Assembly (NCBI RefSeq): GCF_001426545.1
Contig: NZ_LMEZ01000008.1
Coordinates: 290,889 to 354,888, forward strand
From: Mycobacterium sp. Root135
Lineage (GTDB): Bacteria; Actinomycetota; Actinomycetes; Mycobacteriales; Mycobacteriaceae
Direction: 5' to 3'
DNA: 64,000 nucleotides
Part shown: positions 32,724 through 41,852 of the stretch, one piece after another
How positions within the stretch are numbered: position 1 is the first letter of the stretch
Layout: every line of letters starts with the position of its first letter
Program-made: the position numbers and the translations under genes
Notes under the pieces: generated by a model
Databases searched by the model: none
The model's input: only the letters and a program-made list of their open reading frames with translations
Told to the model about the DNA's origin: nothing

Positions 32724-33941
32724 ATGCCGTTGGGTCGTACCGCAGGAGATGACTCGACGGGTTCAAGCCAGCGGAAGACCGTCGTGTCGATCGTTCTCGC
32801 GGTGCTCGTCATCGCCGGGGTCGTGGTGGCTGGCGTGTACTTCGTCAAGAACCGCGACGTGACAGCCACCGCCCCGTCGTCGACTCCGAGCCCCACCCCG
32901 TTGCCCGCCGCGGAACCACCCGTCTGCGGTGAGGGTGACGCGCTGCTGGCGGCGATGTCGACCCGCGACAAGCTCGCCCAGCTGCTGATGGTCGGCGTCA
33001 CGGGCGCCGACGACGCGCGAGCGGTCGTGGCCAACGATCACGTCGGCGGCATCATGATCGGCAGCTGGACCGATCTGACGATGCTCGGCGATCCGCTCAA
33101 GGAGATCGCCGCCGCGGCGGGCCCGCTGCCGCTGGCGGTGAGCACCGACGAAGAGGGTGGCCGGGTCTCGCGACTGAAGAGCCTGATCGGGGTCCAGGAG
33201 TCGGCCCGCGTCCTCGGCAAGACGGTGACGCCTGCCGACGTCCACGACATCGCGCTGGCGCGCGGCAAGGCGATGAAGGACCTGGGCATCACCGTCGACT
33301 TCGCGCCCGACGCCGACGTGTCCGACCAGGGCGACGACACCGTGATCGGCGACCGCTCCTTCAGCGACGACCCGCAGAAGGTCACCGAGTACGCCGGCGC
33401 CTATGCGCGAGGACTGCTCGAAGCCGGAGTGACGCCGGTGCTGAAGCACTTTCCCGGTCACGGTCACGCGTCCGGCGACTCGCACGAGGGTGGCGTCGTC
33501 ACACCGCCGCTGTCGGAGCTGATGAACGACGACCTGGTGCCGTACCGCGAGCTGGCGCAGCTGCCCGGCACCGCGGTCATGGTCGGCCACATGCAGGTGC
33601 CAGGGCTCACCGGAACCGACCCGGCGAGCCTGAACCCCGCCGCCTATGACCTGCTGCGCACCGGCGGGTACGGCGGCCTGCCGTTCAACGGCGTGGTGTT
33701 CACCGACGACATCTCCAGCATGGGCGCGATCAACCAGAACTACACCGTCGCGCAGGCCGCCCTCAAGGCACTTCAGGCGGGCGCCGACATCGCGCTGTGG
33801 ATCACCACCGACGAGGTCCCCGGGGTGCTCGACGCGCTCGAGGCCGCCGTCACCGCCGGCGAGTTGGACCCGAAGAGGGTCGACGCCTCGGTGCTGCGAA
33901 TCGCGGCGCTGAAGGGGAAGAGTCCCCTCTGCGGAGGCTGA
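32724..33941 (+). CDS. lpqI: Beta-N-acetylglucosaminidase, GH3 family (LpqI-like)
   Basis: A 405-aa glycoside hydrolase of family 3 that trims GlcNAc from peptidoglycan fragments during cell-wall recycling. The substrate loop with its His/Asp dyad is seen in VLKHFPGHGHASGDSH, and the nucleophile aspartate in GVVFTDDISSMGAI. The M. tuberculosis protein is a lipoprotein; here the N-terminal helix (TVVSIVLAVLVIAGVVVAGVYFV) has no lipobox cysteine, so the enzyme is more likely held by an uncleaved anchor. The ATG at 32724 was chosen as the first in-frame start after the divergent promoter gap. The TetR gene follows 28 bases on, as Rv0238 follows lpqI. Confidence 0.9.
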   Translation: MPLGRTAGDDSTGSSQRKTVVSIVLAVLVIAGVVVAGVYFVKNRDVTATAPSSTPSPTPLPAAEPPVCGEGDALLAAMSTRDKLAQLLMVGVTGADDARAVVANDHVGGIMIGSWTDLTMLGDPLKEIAAAAGPLPLAVSTDEEGGRVSRLKSLIGVQESARVLGKTVTPADVHDIALARGKAMKDLGITVDFAPDADVSDQGDDTVIGDRSFSDDPQKVTEYAGAYARGLLEAGVTPVLKHFPGHGHASGDSHEGGVVTPPLSELMNDDLVPYRELAQLPGTAVMVGHMQVPGLTGTDPASLNPAAYDLLRTGGYGGLPFNGVVFTDDISSMGAINQNYTVAQAALKALQAGADIALWITTDEVPGVLDALEAAVTAGELDPKRVDASVLRIAALKGKSPLCGG

Positions 33942-33969
33942 ACGCCGTCCGATTGCCTAGTCTGTCCTG

Positions 33970-34593
33970 ATGGCAGGTGGAACGAAGCGATTGCCGCGCG
34001 CGGTGCGCGAGCAGCAGATGCTCGACGCTGCCGTTCAGATGTTCTCGGTGAACGGCTATCACGAGACGTCGATGGACGCGATCGCCGCCCAGGCCGAGAT
34101 CTCCAAGCCGATGCTCTACCTGTACTACGGCTCCAAGGAAGAGCTGTTCGGCGCGTGCCTCGACCGGGAGCTGGCCCGGTTCGTCGACACCGTCCGCGGT
34201 GAGATCGACTTCAGCCAGCCCGCGCGGGAACTGTTGCGCAACGCGGTGGTCGCGTTCTTGAGCTACATCGACACCAATCGGGCGTCGTGGATGGTGCTGT
34301 ACACCCAGGCCACCAGCTCGCAGGCGTTCTCCCACACCGTGCGCGAAGGCCGCGAGCGCATCGTCGACCTCGTCGGCAGGCTGCTGCAGTCCGGAACGCG
34401 CAACCCCGAGCCGGACACCGACTTCGACATGATGGCCGTCGCGTTGGTGGGTGCCGGCGAGGCGGTGGCCACCCGGGTCAGCACCGGTGACGCCGGAGTC
34501 CACGAGGCCGCGGAGCTGATGATCAACCTGTTCTGGCGTGGTCTGAAGGGCAGACCTGCCGATACCCCGGCGGTACCCGCAGCCAGCGGCTAG
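33970..34593 (+). CDS. TetR-family regulator (Rv0238-like)
   Basis: A 207-aa regulator. The HTH is clear: REQQMLDAAVQMFSVNGYHETSMDAIAAQAEISKPMLYLYYGSKEELF, with the LYLYYGSK recognition helix. Length and order after lpqI match Rv0238 (204 aa). The ABC exporter gene starts ten bases after its stop, so both share a transcript and the regulator may control the exporter. In M. tuberculosis a toxin-antitoxin pair stands in the exporter's place as I recall. The ligand is unknown. Confidence 0.9.
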   Translation: MAGGTKRLPRAVREQQMLDAAVQMFSVNGYHETSMDAIAAQAEISKPMLYLYYGSKEELFGACLDRELARFVDTVRGEIDFSQPARELLRNAVVAFLSYIDTNRASWMVLYTQATSSQAFSHTVREGRERIVDLVGRLLQSGTRNPEPDTDFDMMAVALVGAGEAVATRVSTGDAGVHEAAELMINLFWRGLKGRPADTPAVPAASG

Positions 34594-34603
34594 CGTTTCG
34601 ACC

Positions 34604-36460
34604 GTGGAGGTCGCAGAGCCCGTCACACCCGCGATGAGGCCCGACCGTCTCATCCGCCGAAGTCTGGGCATGCTTCCGGCCGTTCGCAGTTCGATTGCGG
34701 CGCTGTTCGTCGTCGGTGCCCTGGCGTCGGCCCTGCCGTACGTCAGCGCCGCGGCCTTCGGCCCGATGATGCAGGTCGTCGCCGACGCGGGCACGAACGG
34801 AAACCTCACCGGCGTATGGGATATGCGGGGACCGCTGGTTGCGCGGTCCGACGGTCCGCTGAGCGAGGTGGCCGGTTCGGTTCCGTTCGCGGTGCTGTTG
34901 ACGGTGTGGGCCGGCGCGCTGGTGCTGACTCAGCTGATGTACCTGGTGAACGCCTGGGTGGGCACCAAGGTCGAGCGGGTACTGGTCACCGACATCCGAC
35001 AACGGGTGCACGATCATCTCCAGACGCTGTCGCTGGACTTCTTCACCGCCTCTCAAAGCGGCGCGTTGATGCACCGCGTGACCGCGGAATCCGCTGGAGT
35101 GCAACGACTTCTGACGGATTGTCTGATGCCCCCGTTGATCGACACCGTCGTGCTGCTGGTGGCGGTTTGCTACCTGGTGGCGCTGTCATGGCAGATGACG
35201 GTGGCCGCGTTGGTCCTCACGCCGGTGGCGCTGCTGGTGCTGAGATACGCCGGCCGGTACGTGCAGGCGGCGGTGCGTCGCACGATGGACGCGGATCGGG
35301 CGATGGGCGCCGAGCTCGAACAAACCGTCAGCGGTATCGCCGAGATTCAGCTGTTCAACGCGCAACCGGTGCGCAGCAGACGTTTTCGGGCCGTCTCCGA
35401 CGAGGCGGCCAAGAGCGAGGCGTCGACGGTGATGTGGATGCAGGCCACCGCCAACGGATCTCAGGTGTTCGTCGCGGTGAGCACCGTCGTGGTGTTGTTG
35501 GTCGGCATCGGGTTCAGTTCGAGTTTCGGGTTGACGTTCGCAGGCCTGATGGTCTTCGCGGGCATGGTGCCGACGATGTTCGGTGCGGCGCAACGGGTCA
35601 TGGGTGCCTACACCACCTATCAGTCGGTGTCGCCGAGTGCCGCGTCGACCTATGAGTTGCTCGACACCCGCCCCACGGTTCGGGAGTCCCCGGGTGCCAC
35701 CGAACTCGGGGAGGTCCGTGGAAACCTCGTCTTCGAGGACGTCGCGTTCGGTTACACGCCGACGCAACGGGTGCTCGACGGGCTGTCGTTCTCGATCGCC
35801 GAGGGCGAGACGGTGGCGCTCGTCGGCGGCATCGGGTCTGGCAAGTCCACGGTGTACAACTTGCTGCTGCGCTTCCTCGACCCGCAGCGGGGGCGAATAC
35901 TGCTCGACGGCCACCCGATCGACGAGGTCACCATCGCCTCGCTGCGGGAACAGGTGTCCAAGCTGGCCCAGTTCCCGTTCTTTACCAAGGACACGATCCG
36001 CGAGAACATCCGCTTGGCCCGGCCGGAGGCCACCGACGCCGAGATCGAGCAAGCGTGCGTTCGCGCCAACGTGCACGCCGTAATCACCGATCCGAAAAAG
36101 ATGTACGACGGGTACGACACGGTGGTCGACGTGCAGGTGCCCTCCGGTGGGCAGAAACGCTTGATTGCCTTGGCGCGCTGCCTGTTACGGACACCAGAGG
36201 TGTTGCTGCTCGACGAGCCCACCGAGAATTTGGACGCCGATCAGCGTGCGCTCCTCACCGGCGTGATCCGCGGCTACGCCAAGGACCGCACCTGTCTGGT
36301 GATCAGCCACGACATGGACTTCATCGCCGCGGTCGCCGACCGCATCCTGGTGATCGAGGAAGGGCGCATCGCCCAGCAGGGCGACCACCACGCGTTGATC
36401 GCCGCGGGTGGTCCGTACAAACGGCTGTACGAGGCGCAGAACGTCGCCCTGCCGTCCTAG
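34604..36460 (+). CDS. ABC exporter, fused permease-ATPase
   Basis: A 618-aa half-transporter: about six helices (residues 30-320) followed by an ATPase domain. Walker A is GGIGSGKSTVYN, the Q-loop region QVSKLAQFPF, the signature VPSGGQKRLIALARCLL, Walker B EVLLLDEPTENLDAD and the switch histidine VISHDMDF; all catalytic residues are intact. The signature lacks the usual leading leucine-serine (VPSGGQ). It would act as a homodimer exporting a lipid, drug or peptide. The start is a GTG at 34604, ten bases after the TetR stop. Its stop overlaps the convergent htdX stop. Confidence 0.9.
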   Translation: MEVAEPVTPAMRPDRLIRRSLGMLPAVRSSIAALFVVGALASALPYVSAAAFGPMMQVVADAGTNGNLTGVWDMRGPLVARSDGPLSEVAGSVPFAVLLTVWAGALVLTQLMYLVNAWVGTKVERVLVTDIRQRVHDHLQTLSLDFFTASQSGALMHRVTAESAGVQRLLTDCLMPPLIDTVVLLVAVCYLVALSWQMTVAALVLTPVALLVLRYAGRYVQAAVRRTMDADRAMGAELEQTVSGIAEIQLFNAQPVRSRRFRAVSDEAAKSEASTVMWMQATANGSQVFVAVSTVVVLLVGIGFSSSFGLTFAGLMVFAGMVPTMFGAAQRVMGAYTTYQSVSPSAASTYELLDTRPTVRESPGATELGEVRGNLVFEDVAFGYTPTQRVLDGLSFSIAEGETVALVGGIGSGKSTVYNLLLRFLDPQRGRILLDGHPIDEVTIASLREQVSKLAQFPFFTKDTIRENIRLARPEATDAEIEQACVRANVHAVITDPKKMYDGYDTVVDVQVPSGGQKRLIALARCLLRTPEVLLLDEPTENLDADQRALLTGVIRGYAKDRTCLVISHDMDFIAAVADRILVIEEGRIAQQGDHHALIAAGGPYKRLYEAQNVALPS

Positions 36461-37302
36461 AGCGCCCGGACGGTTCCCGTCAGGTGTGGGTAGCCCTTCG
36501 AGAGGTTGCGCAGCGTCAGGTCCCAGCCGTCGGCGACGCGCTCGGTGTAGAGCCCGACGCGCGCGGGCAGCAGCACCGGCTTGCCGAAGCGCACCGAGTA
36601 CTTCACGGCACCGGGCAGCTGCCCCTCGACGTTCGCCAATACGGCTGCGGCGGTGAACATTCCGTGTGCGATCGACGACGGGAACCCGAACAGCTTCGCG
36701 CCGATCGAGCTGGTGTGGATCGGGTTGTGGTCCCCGCTGACCGACGCGTAGTGCCTGATCTGGCCCGGGGTGATCTGAATCATGGCGTTCGGCGGCGGCA
36801 ACTTCTGCTGCTTGCGCGGCTGCTCCGGCTTCGGCTCGTCGGAGAGGCTGGTCCGCTGCTGGTGCAGGAACGTCGTCACCTGCTGCCAGGCGACCTCGTT
36901 GCCGACGCTGATCTCGGTGATCAGGTCGACCAGCAGACCCTTGCGGTGCTCGCGGAGGTTCTCCGCGTGCACCTTGACGTCCACCGTGTCGGTGACCGCG
37001 ATGGGCCGATACTGGGTGATCTCGTTCTCGACGTGTACCGAACCCATTGCGGCGAACGGAAAGTCGAAGCCGCTCACCAACGACATCACCGACGGGAAGG
37101 TCAGCGCGAACGGGTAGGTCAGCGGCACGGTATCGCCGAACCGCAACCCCGTCACCGCGGCGTACTCGGACACGTTGGCCGGGTTGATTGCGAGGTCGGT
37201 GATGGTGACCGTGCGGTCGGGCAGTGAGCTGCCCCGCGAGACGAACGGCAGGGCTCCTGCGGCCGCCAACGCCATGTTCTTCAGGCCACTTGGTTGGGTC
37301 AC
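36457..37302 (-). CDS. htdX: 3-hydroxyacyl-thioester dehydratase HtdX
   Basis: A 281-aa double-hotdog protein of the MaoC-like dehydratase type. The hydratase-2 motif is present in YASVSGDHNPIHTSSIGAKLFGFPSSIAHG, with catalytic Asp and His. Length equals that of Rv0241c. It lies one base after fabG4 in a two-gene operon, so reduction of a 3-ketoacyl chain by FabG4 would be followed by dehydration here, either in fatty-acid elongation or run backwards in beta-oxidation with FadA2. No localisation signal is seen. Confidence 0.95.
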   Translation of the reverse strand: MTQPSGLKNMALAAAGALPFVSRGSSLPDRTVTITDLAINPANVSEYAAVTGLRFGDTVPLTYPFALTFPSVMSLVSGFDFPFAAMGSVHVENEITQYRPIAVTDTVDVKVHAENLREHRKGLLVDLITEISVGNEVAWQQVTTFLHQQRTSLSDEPKPEQPRKQQKLPPPNAMIQITPGQIRHYASVSGDHNPIHTSSIGAKLFGFPSSIAHGMFTAAAVLANVEGQLPGAVKYSVRFGKPVLLPARVGLYTERVADGWDLTLRNLSKGYPHLTGTVRAL

Positions 37303-37303
37303 G

Positions 37304-38668
37304 TCACGCCCCCAAGAGGGCTTGGCCGCACACCCGAATGGTGTTGCCGGTGACGGCGTTCGACGCAGGGCTGGCGAAGTAGGCGATGGCCTCGGCGACG
37401 TCGACCGGCTGGCCGCCCTGGAACAGGGAGTTGAGGCGGCGCCCCACCTCGCGGGTGGCCAGGGGGATGGCCTCGGTCATCTTGGTCTCGATGAAACCCG
37501 GTGCGACGGCGTTGATGGTGATGCCCTTCTCACCGAAGACGGGTGCCAACGCCTGCGTCATCCCGATCATGCCTGCCTTGGTGGCGGCGTAGTTGGTCTG
37601 GCCGCGGTTGCCTGCGATGCCCGCCATCGAGGACAGTCCGACGACGCGGCCACCCTCGCCGATGATGCCGCCCTCCACCAGGCCCTGTGCCAACCGTTGC
37701 GGGGCAAGCAGATTGACCGCGACTACGGAGTCCCAGCGGCCATCGTCCATGTTGGCGAGCAGCTTGTCGCGGGTGATGCCTGCGTTGTTGACCAGGACGT
37801 CGGCCTTGCCTCCGTTGTGGTCGCCGTAGTGCTCGCGCAGGTGCTCGGTGATGCGGTCGACGGCGTCGGCCGCGGTGACGTCGAGGGCCAGCGCCGTCCC
37901 GCCGACCTTGGTGGCGGTCTCGGCAAGGGCGTCGGCGGCCCCCTCCACGTCGATGGCGACCACCTTCGCGCCGTCACGGACGAACACCTTGGCGATCTCG
38001 GCGCCGATGCCTCTCGCGGCTCCGGTGATCAAGGCGACCTTGCCGTCGAGCGGCTTGTCCCAGTCGGCGGGCGGCACCGCATCCTGGGCGTCGACGTAGA
38101 ACACCTGGGCGTCGACGTAGGCGGACTTGGCCGACAGCAGGAACCGGACGGTGGACTCCAGGCCGGTGGCGGCGGGCTTGGCATCGGCGGCCAGGTAGAC
38201 CAATCCGATGGTGGCCCCGCGCTGCAGCTCCTTGCCGAGTGAGCGGGTGAAGCCCTCGAGCGCGCGCTGGGCGATGCGTTCGTCGACGCCGCCGGTCTGG
38301 TCGGGCGTCGTGCCGACGACGACGACGCGGCCGCTCGGGCCGAGGTTGCGCAGCAGCGGGGTGAAGAAGTCGCGCAGCGCCTTGAGGCCCTCGGGGGTGG
38401 TGATGCCGGTGGCGTCGAAGAGCAGCCCGCCGAACGTGTCGGCCCAGCGGCCGCCGGCGTTGTTGCCGACCAGGTCGTAGTCCTCGGCGAGGGCGTTGCG
38501 CAGCGGTTCGGCCACCCGGCCCTCGCCGCCGATCAGGAGCGCGCCGGCGAGCGGTGGCTCGCCCGCCCGGTAGCGGCGCAGGGTCTCCGGCTGCGGAACG
38601 CCGAGTTGCTTGGCCAGGAACGAGCCAGGACCGGAGTTGACCACTTGCGAGAACAGGTCGGAAGCCAC
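37304..38668 (-). CDS. fabG4: High-molecular-weight 3-ketoacyl reductase FabG4
   Basis: A 454-aa reductase. The N-terminal flavodoxin-like domain (about 1-200) carries no catalytic residues; the C-terminal short-chain dehydrogenase domain has the NADH-binding ALITGAARGIGAEI near residue 215, the VNNAGITRD segment and the catalytic Ser-Tyr-Lys in GLSSMAGIAGNRGQTNYAATKAG. This two-part form is the hallmark of mycobacterial FabG4 (Rv0242c, 454 aa). The start is a GTG at 38668. It is divergent from fadA2, with a palindrome between them. Confidence 0.95.
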   Translation of the reverse strand: MASDLFSQVVNSGPGSFLAKQLGVPQPETLRRYRAGEPPLAGALLIGGEGRVAEPLRNALAEDYDLVGNNAGGRWADTFGGLLFDATGITTPEGLKALRDFFTPLLRNLGPSGRVVVVGTTPDQTGGVDERIAQRALEGFTRSLGKELQRGATIGLVYLAADAKPAATGLESTVRFLLSAKSAYVDAQVFYVDAQDAVPPADWDKPLDGKVALITGAARGIGAEIAKVFVRDGAKVVAIDVEGAADALAETATKVGGTALALDVTAADAVDRITEHLREHYGDHNGGKADVLVNNAGITRDKLLANMDDGRWDSVVAVNLLAPQRLAQGLVEGGIIGEGGRVVGLSSMAGIAGNRGQTNYAATKAGMIGMTQALAPVFGEKGITINAVAPGFIETKMTEAIPLATREVGRRLNSLFQGGQPVDVAEAIAYFASPASNAVTGNTIRVCGQALLGA

Positions 38669-38750
38669 AGAGCTGCCTTTCGAGGAGACGGGTAGTGCGT
38701 GCGGGAGTGGGGTACCCAGGAGCGCGCGAGATTGTCGTATCGATCACGAA

Positions 38751-38766
38751 CTTACTCCAGAGTAAG
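38751..38766. promoter_or_regulatory. Palindrome between fabG4 and fadA2
   Basis: CTTACTC and GAGTAAG flank CA, a perfect seven-base inverted repeat in the 156-base divergent promoter region (38669-38824). It is of the TTACT...AGTAA type seen at many TetR-family operators and resembles sites upstream of fadE5 and the pks gene in this window. Confidence 0.55.
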
Positions 38767-38824
38767 AACGGTGGGTAGTATGACCCTCGACACCAGCAAC
38801 CACATTCAAGCAACGGAGATGAAC

Positions 38825-40138
38825 GTGGCCGACACCCAGTCGCCAAGCAAGGCAGCCCGACGAGTAGCCATCCTCGGCGGAAACCGGATCCCCTTCGCGC
38901 GCTCCGACGGCGCCTACGCCAACGCGTCGAATCAGGACATGTTCACTGCCGCGCTCGGCGGACTCGTCGACCGGTTCGGCCTGAAGGGCGAGCGCATCGG
39001 CGCCGTCGTCGGCGGAGCCGTCCTCAAGCACAGCCGCGACTTCAACCTCATGCGGGAATGCGTGCTCGGCAGCGCCCTGTCCCCGTACACCCCGGCGTAC
39101 GACCTGCAACAGGCCTGCGGCACGGGTCTGCAGTCGGCCATCGCGGTGGCCAACGGCATCGCGCTCGGGCAGTACGACTCGGGCATCGCCGGTGGCGTCG
39201 ACACCACCTCCGACGCACCCATCGCCTTCGGCGACGACCTGCGCCGCGTCCTGCTCGGCCTGCGCCGCGCGAAGTCCAACGTCGACCGGCTCAAGCTGGT
39301 CGGCAAGCTGCCCGCCGCCGTCGGCGTCGAGATCCCGACCAACGGCGAGCCGCGCACCGGGCTGTCGATGGGCGAGCACGCCGCCATCACCGCCAAGGAG
39401 TTCGGCGTCAAACGCGTCGACCAGGACGCCCTCGCCGCGGCCAGCCACCAGAAGATGGCCGCCGCCTACGACCGCGGCTTCTTCGACGACCTGGTCAGCC
39501 CGTTCCTCGGCCTGTACCGCGACAACAACCTGCGCGCCGATTCGACGGCCGAGAAGCTGGCCAAGCTCAAGCCCGTCTTCGGTGTGAAGAACGGCGACGC
39601 CACCATGACGGCGGGCAACTCGACACCGCTCACCGACGGCGCCTCGGTTGCCCTGCTGGCCAGCGAGGAGTGGGCGCAGGCGCACTCGCTGCCGGTGCTG
39701 GCGTACTTCGTCGACGGGGAGACCGCCGCGGTCGACTACGTCAACGGCCCCGACGGTCTTCTGATGGCGCCCACGTACGCGGTGCCGCGGCTGCTGGCCC
39801 GAAACGGGTTGACGCTGCAGGACTTCGACCTCTACGAGATCCACGAGGCGTTCGCCTCGGTGGTGCTCGCGACGCTGAACGCGTGGGAGTCCGAGGAGTA
39901 CTGCAAGGAGCGGCTGGGTCTCGACGCCGCGCTGGGCAGCGTCGACCGGTCCAAGCTCAACGTCAACGGATCCTCATTGGCGGCAGGCCACCCGTTCGCG
40001 GCCACCGGCGGTCGCATCGTCGCGCAGCTGGCCAAGCAGCTCGCCGAGAAGAAGGCCGCGACGGGCAAGCCAGTGCGCGGGCTCATCTCGATCTGCGCGG
40101 CAGGCGGCCAGGGCGTCACCGCAATCCTGGAGGCGTGA
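38825..40138 (+). CDS. fadA2: Acetyl-CoA acyltransferase (thiolase) FadA2
   Basis: A 437-aa thiolase that splits 3-ketoacyl-CoA in beta-oxidation. The nucleophile Cys lies in LQQACGTGLQS, the catalytic His in SLAAGHPFAATGGR and the second Cys in SICAAGGQG. The GTG at 38825 is favoured because GGAG (38815-38818) is six bases away and the N-terminus then fits Rv0243; ATG codons at 38819 and 38780 are alternatives. It is divergent from fabG4-htdX and ends at a strong terminator. Together with FabG4, HtdX and FadE5 it could form a full beta-oxidation set. Confidence 0.95.
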   Translation: MADTQSPSKAARRVAILGGNRIPFARSDGAYANASNQDMFTAALGGLVDRFGLKGERIGAVVGGAVLKHSRDFNLMRECVLGSALSPYTPAYDLQQACGTGLQSAIAVANGIALGQYDSGIAGGVDTTSDAPIAFGDDLRRVLLGLRRAKSNVDRLKLVGKLPAAVGVEIPTNGEPRTGLSMGEHAAITAKEFGVKRVDQDALAAASHQKMAAAYDRGFFDDLVSPFLGLYRDNNLRADSTAEKLAKLKPVFGVKNGDATMTAGNSTPLTDGASVALLASEEWAQAHSLPVLAYFVDGETAAVDYVNGPDGLLMAPTYAVPRLLARNGLTLQDFDLYEIHEAFASVVLATLNAWESEEYCKERLGLDAALGSVDRSKLNVNGSSLAAGHPFAATGGRIVAQLAKQLAEKKAATGKPVRGLISICAAGGQGVTAILEA

Positions 40139-40183
40139 TCTTCCGGGTGTAACGCCCCGCGACCACGCGTCGATATGTCCAGT

Positions 40184-40236
40184 AGCTCCGTGTTGCCGTC
40201 AGCCCCCCCGACCCGACGGCAACACGGGGCTCTTTT
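40184..40236 (+). terminator. Intrinsic terminator after fadA2
   Basis: Arms AGCTCCGTGTTGCCGTC (40184-40200) and GACGGCAACACGGGGCT (40215-40231) pair with one mismatch around a C-rich loop and are followed by CTTTT. It is one of the few classical rho-independent terminators in the window. Confidence 0.85.
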
Positions 40237-40265
40237 CATGCCCCGGCCCGATACGATCAGCGTTC

Positions 40266-40700
40266 ATGGTCCAGATCCGCGTCGAACGCACCATTGCCGC
40301 GCCCCAGGAGCGAGTCTTCGACTGGCTGGCCGATCCGCGCGGTCTGACTGCTGCGCCGCTGGTGCTCAGGGCCGGCTTCGCGAAGGGCTGGTCGGCCCCG
40401 GAAGTTGGCGCACTCCGTGAGGTGATCGGGGTCGGAATGTGGTTCCGCGAGGAGATGACGGCCGTCGACGCGCCGAATTCCTACTCGTACCTGATCGTGC
40501 GGTCCTTCCCGCCGTTCGACCACGACGGCGGCACCCTGACGTGCCGTCCCGAAGGCGATGGCACGCACGTGGACTGGGTCAGCACGTACTCGCATCCGAC
40601 GCGCGGGGGAGGCAAGCTGCTCGAGGCGGTCAGCGCCCCGCTGCTGCGGTCGAGCTTCCAGGCCATCCTCGCCGGCTGCGCCAAGGCGCTCGAACGCTAG
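40266..40700 (+). CDS. SRPBCC (START-like) family protein
   Basis: A 144-aa protein of the polyketide cyclase/dehydrase-like SRPBCC superfamily. The N-terminus VQIRVERTIAAPQERVFDWLADP is typical, and the last part (LLEAVSAPLLRSSFQAILAGCAKALE) forms the long closing helix of the fold. Such proteins bind hydrophobic ligands in an internal cavity. The stop overlaps the convergent transporter stop. Its ligand cannot be told from sequence. Confidence 0.85.
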   Translation: MVQIRVERTIAAPQERVFDWLADPRGLTAAPLVLRAGFAKGWSAPEVGALREVIGVGMWFREEMTAVDAPNSYSYLIVRSFPPFDHDGGTLTCRPEGDGTHVDWVSTYSHPTRGGGKLLEAVSAPLLRSSFQAILAGCAKALER

Positions 40701-41818
40701 GCCGGCGGCGGATCCTTCCTCGCCTTGACCGGCCCCGCGTTGGCCGGCGGTGGGACGAAGAGATTCCCTCGGACGCTCCCGCGGGCCGTCCACACCGCGA
40801 CGAGACCCCAGGTGCACAGCAGTCCTCCGTACGCGACGGCGGCCGCCACCTTGAACGCCGGCAGGCCGGTGTGCACCGCCAACTGCGTGGTGCCCGTCAC
40901 GAACGTGCCGACGGGGAACGTCAGGCTCCACCACGTCAGCGCGAACGGCATGCCGCGACGCAGCGTGCGCACGGTCAACTCCGTCGCCAACACGATCCAC
41001 AGCAGCGCGAATCCCCATACGGGCACGCCGAACAGGACCGCGAAGACGTTCATCGCACCGGCCAGCTCGGGTGGCACGGCCAGCGCCGCGACGCCACCGA
41101 GCAGGCCCGCCGCCGTGATGCCCTGCCCCAGCGGTCCCAACACGATCCACAGCGTCGGGACCCGAGCCGTGCCGGACGTGCCGTAGAGGGCGAGCCTGCT
41201 CCAGATCATGCTGATGATGATCAGCGCCGCGAACAGCGACAACCCGAACATGGCGTAGCAGCCGTAGAGCATCGTGGTGCGTCCGGTGCCGGGGGCCATG
41301 TGCGGGATCAGCAGCGCGCCAGCGGCTGCGGACACCATCGGCGGGACGACCGGCATCAGCCAGCCGCCGAACGCCGCATCGGGTTCCACGTTGTGCTGGG
41401 TGAACATCAGATAGGGAATCGTCGCGGCGGTGAACAGCCCCCCGACGGTGCCCGTCGTCCAGAGCACCCAGGCAAGGTCGACCGCGACGCGGGTTCCGAT
41501 CAGATCCTTGCCGACCAGGAGCGCCCCCGATCCGACGGTCATCAGCGCCATCGGGGCCGCTCCGAAGAAGTGGGCCATCTGCGGATTCCGGGAATGGGTC
41601 CGCACCATCGTCGGATGACGGAACCGCTGCACTGTCACCGCGACGAGCAGCACCATCAGCAGCACCGTGGCGACCACCCACACCGCCCGGGAGAAAACGT
41701 GCAGACCCGGGACGTGGATGGGTAGCCCGGCGCCCGCGGTCGCCACGATGCCGGTGCCCATCACCGACGCGAACCAGTTCGGCCCAAGATTCTGCAGTCG
41801 CGCGGCCTCAGTGGTCAT
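40697..41818 (-). CDS. TDT/TehA-SLAC1 family transporter
   Basis: A 373-aa membrane protein with ten predicted helices and few loop residues, of the tellurite-resistance/dicarboxylate (TDT) family. The N-terminal block LGPNWFASVMGTGIVATAGAGLP is the usual TDT opening and WWSLTFPVGTFVTGTTQLA a conserved later helix. Relatives are anion channels or sulfite and C4-dicarboxylate exporters. It is divergent from the F420 oxidoreductase across 34 bases. The substrate is not known. Confidence 0.85.
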   Translation of the reverse strand: MTTEAARLQNLGPNWFASVMGTGIVATAGAGLPIHVPGLHVFSRAVWVVATVLLMVLLVAVTVQRFRHPTMVRTHSRNPQMAHFFGAAPMALMTVGSGALLVGKDLIGTRVAVDLAWVLWTTGTVGGLFTAATIPYLMFTQHNVEPDAAFGGWLMPVVPPMVSAAAGALLIPHMAPGTGRTTMLYGCYAMFGLSLFAALIIISMIWSRLALYGTSGTARVPTLWIVLGPLGQGITAAGLLGGVAALAVPPELAGAMNVFAVLFGVPVWGFALLWIVLATELTVRTLRRGMPFALTWWSLTFPVGTFVTGTTQLAVHTGLPAFKVAAAVAYGGLLCTWGLVAVWTARGSVRGNLFVPPPANAGPVKARKDPPPA

Positions 41819-41852
41819 GGCTCGTCATTGAACAGGACGCACTCGTGCTTCG

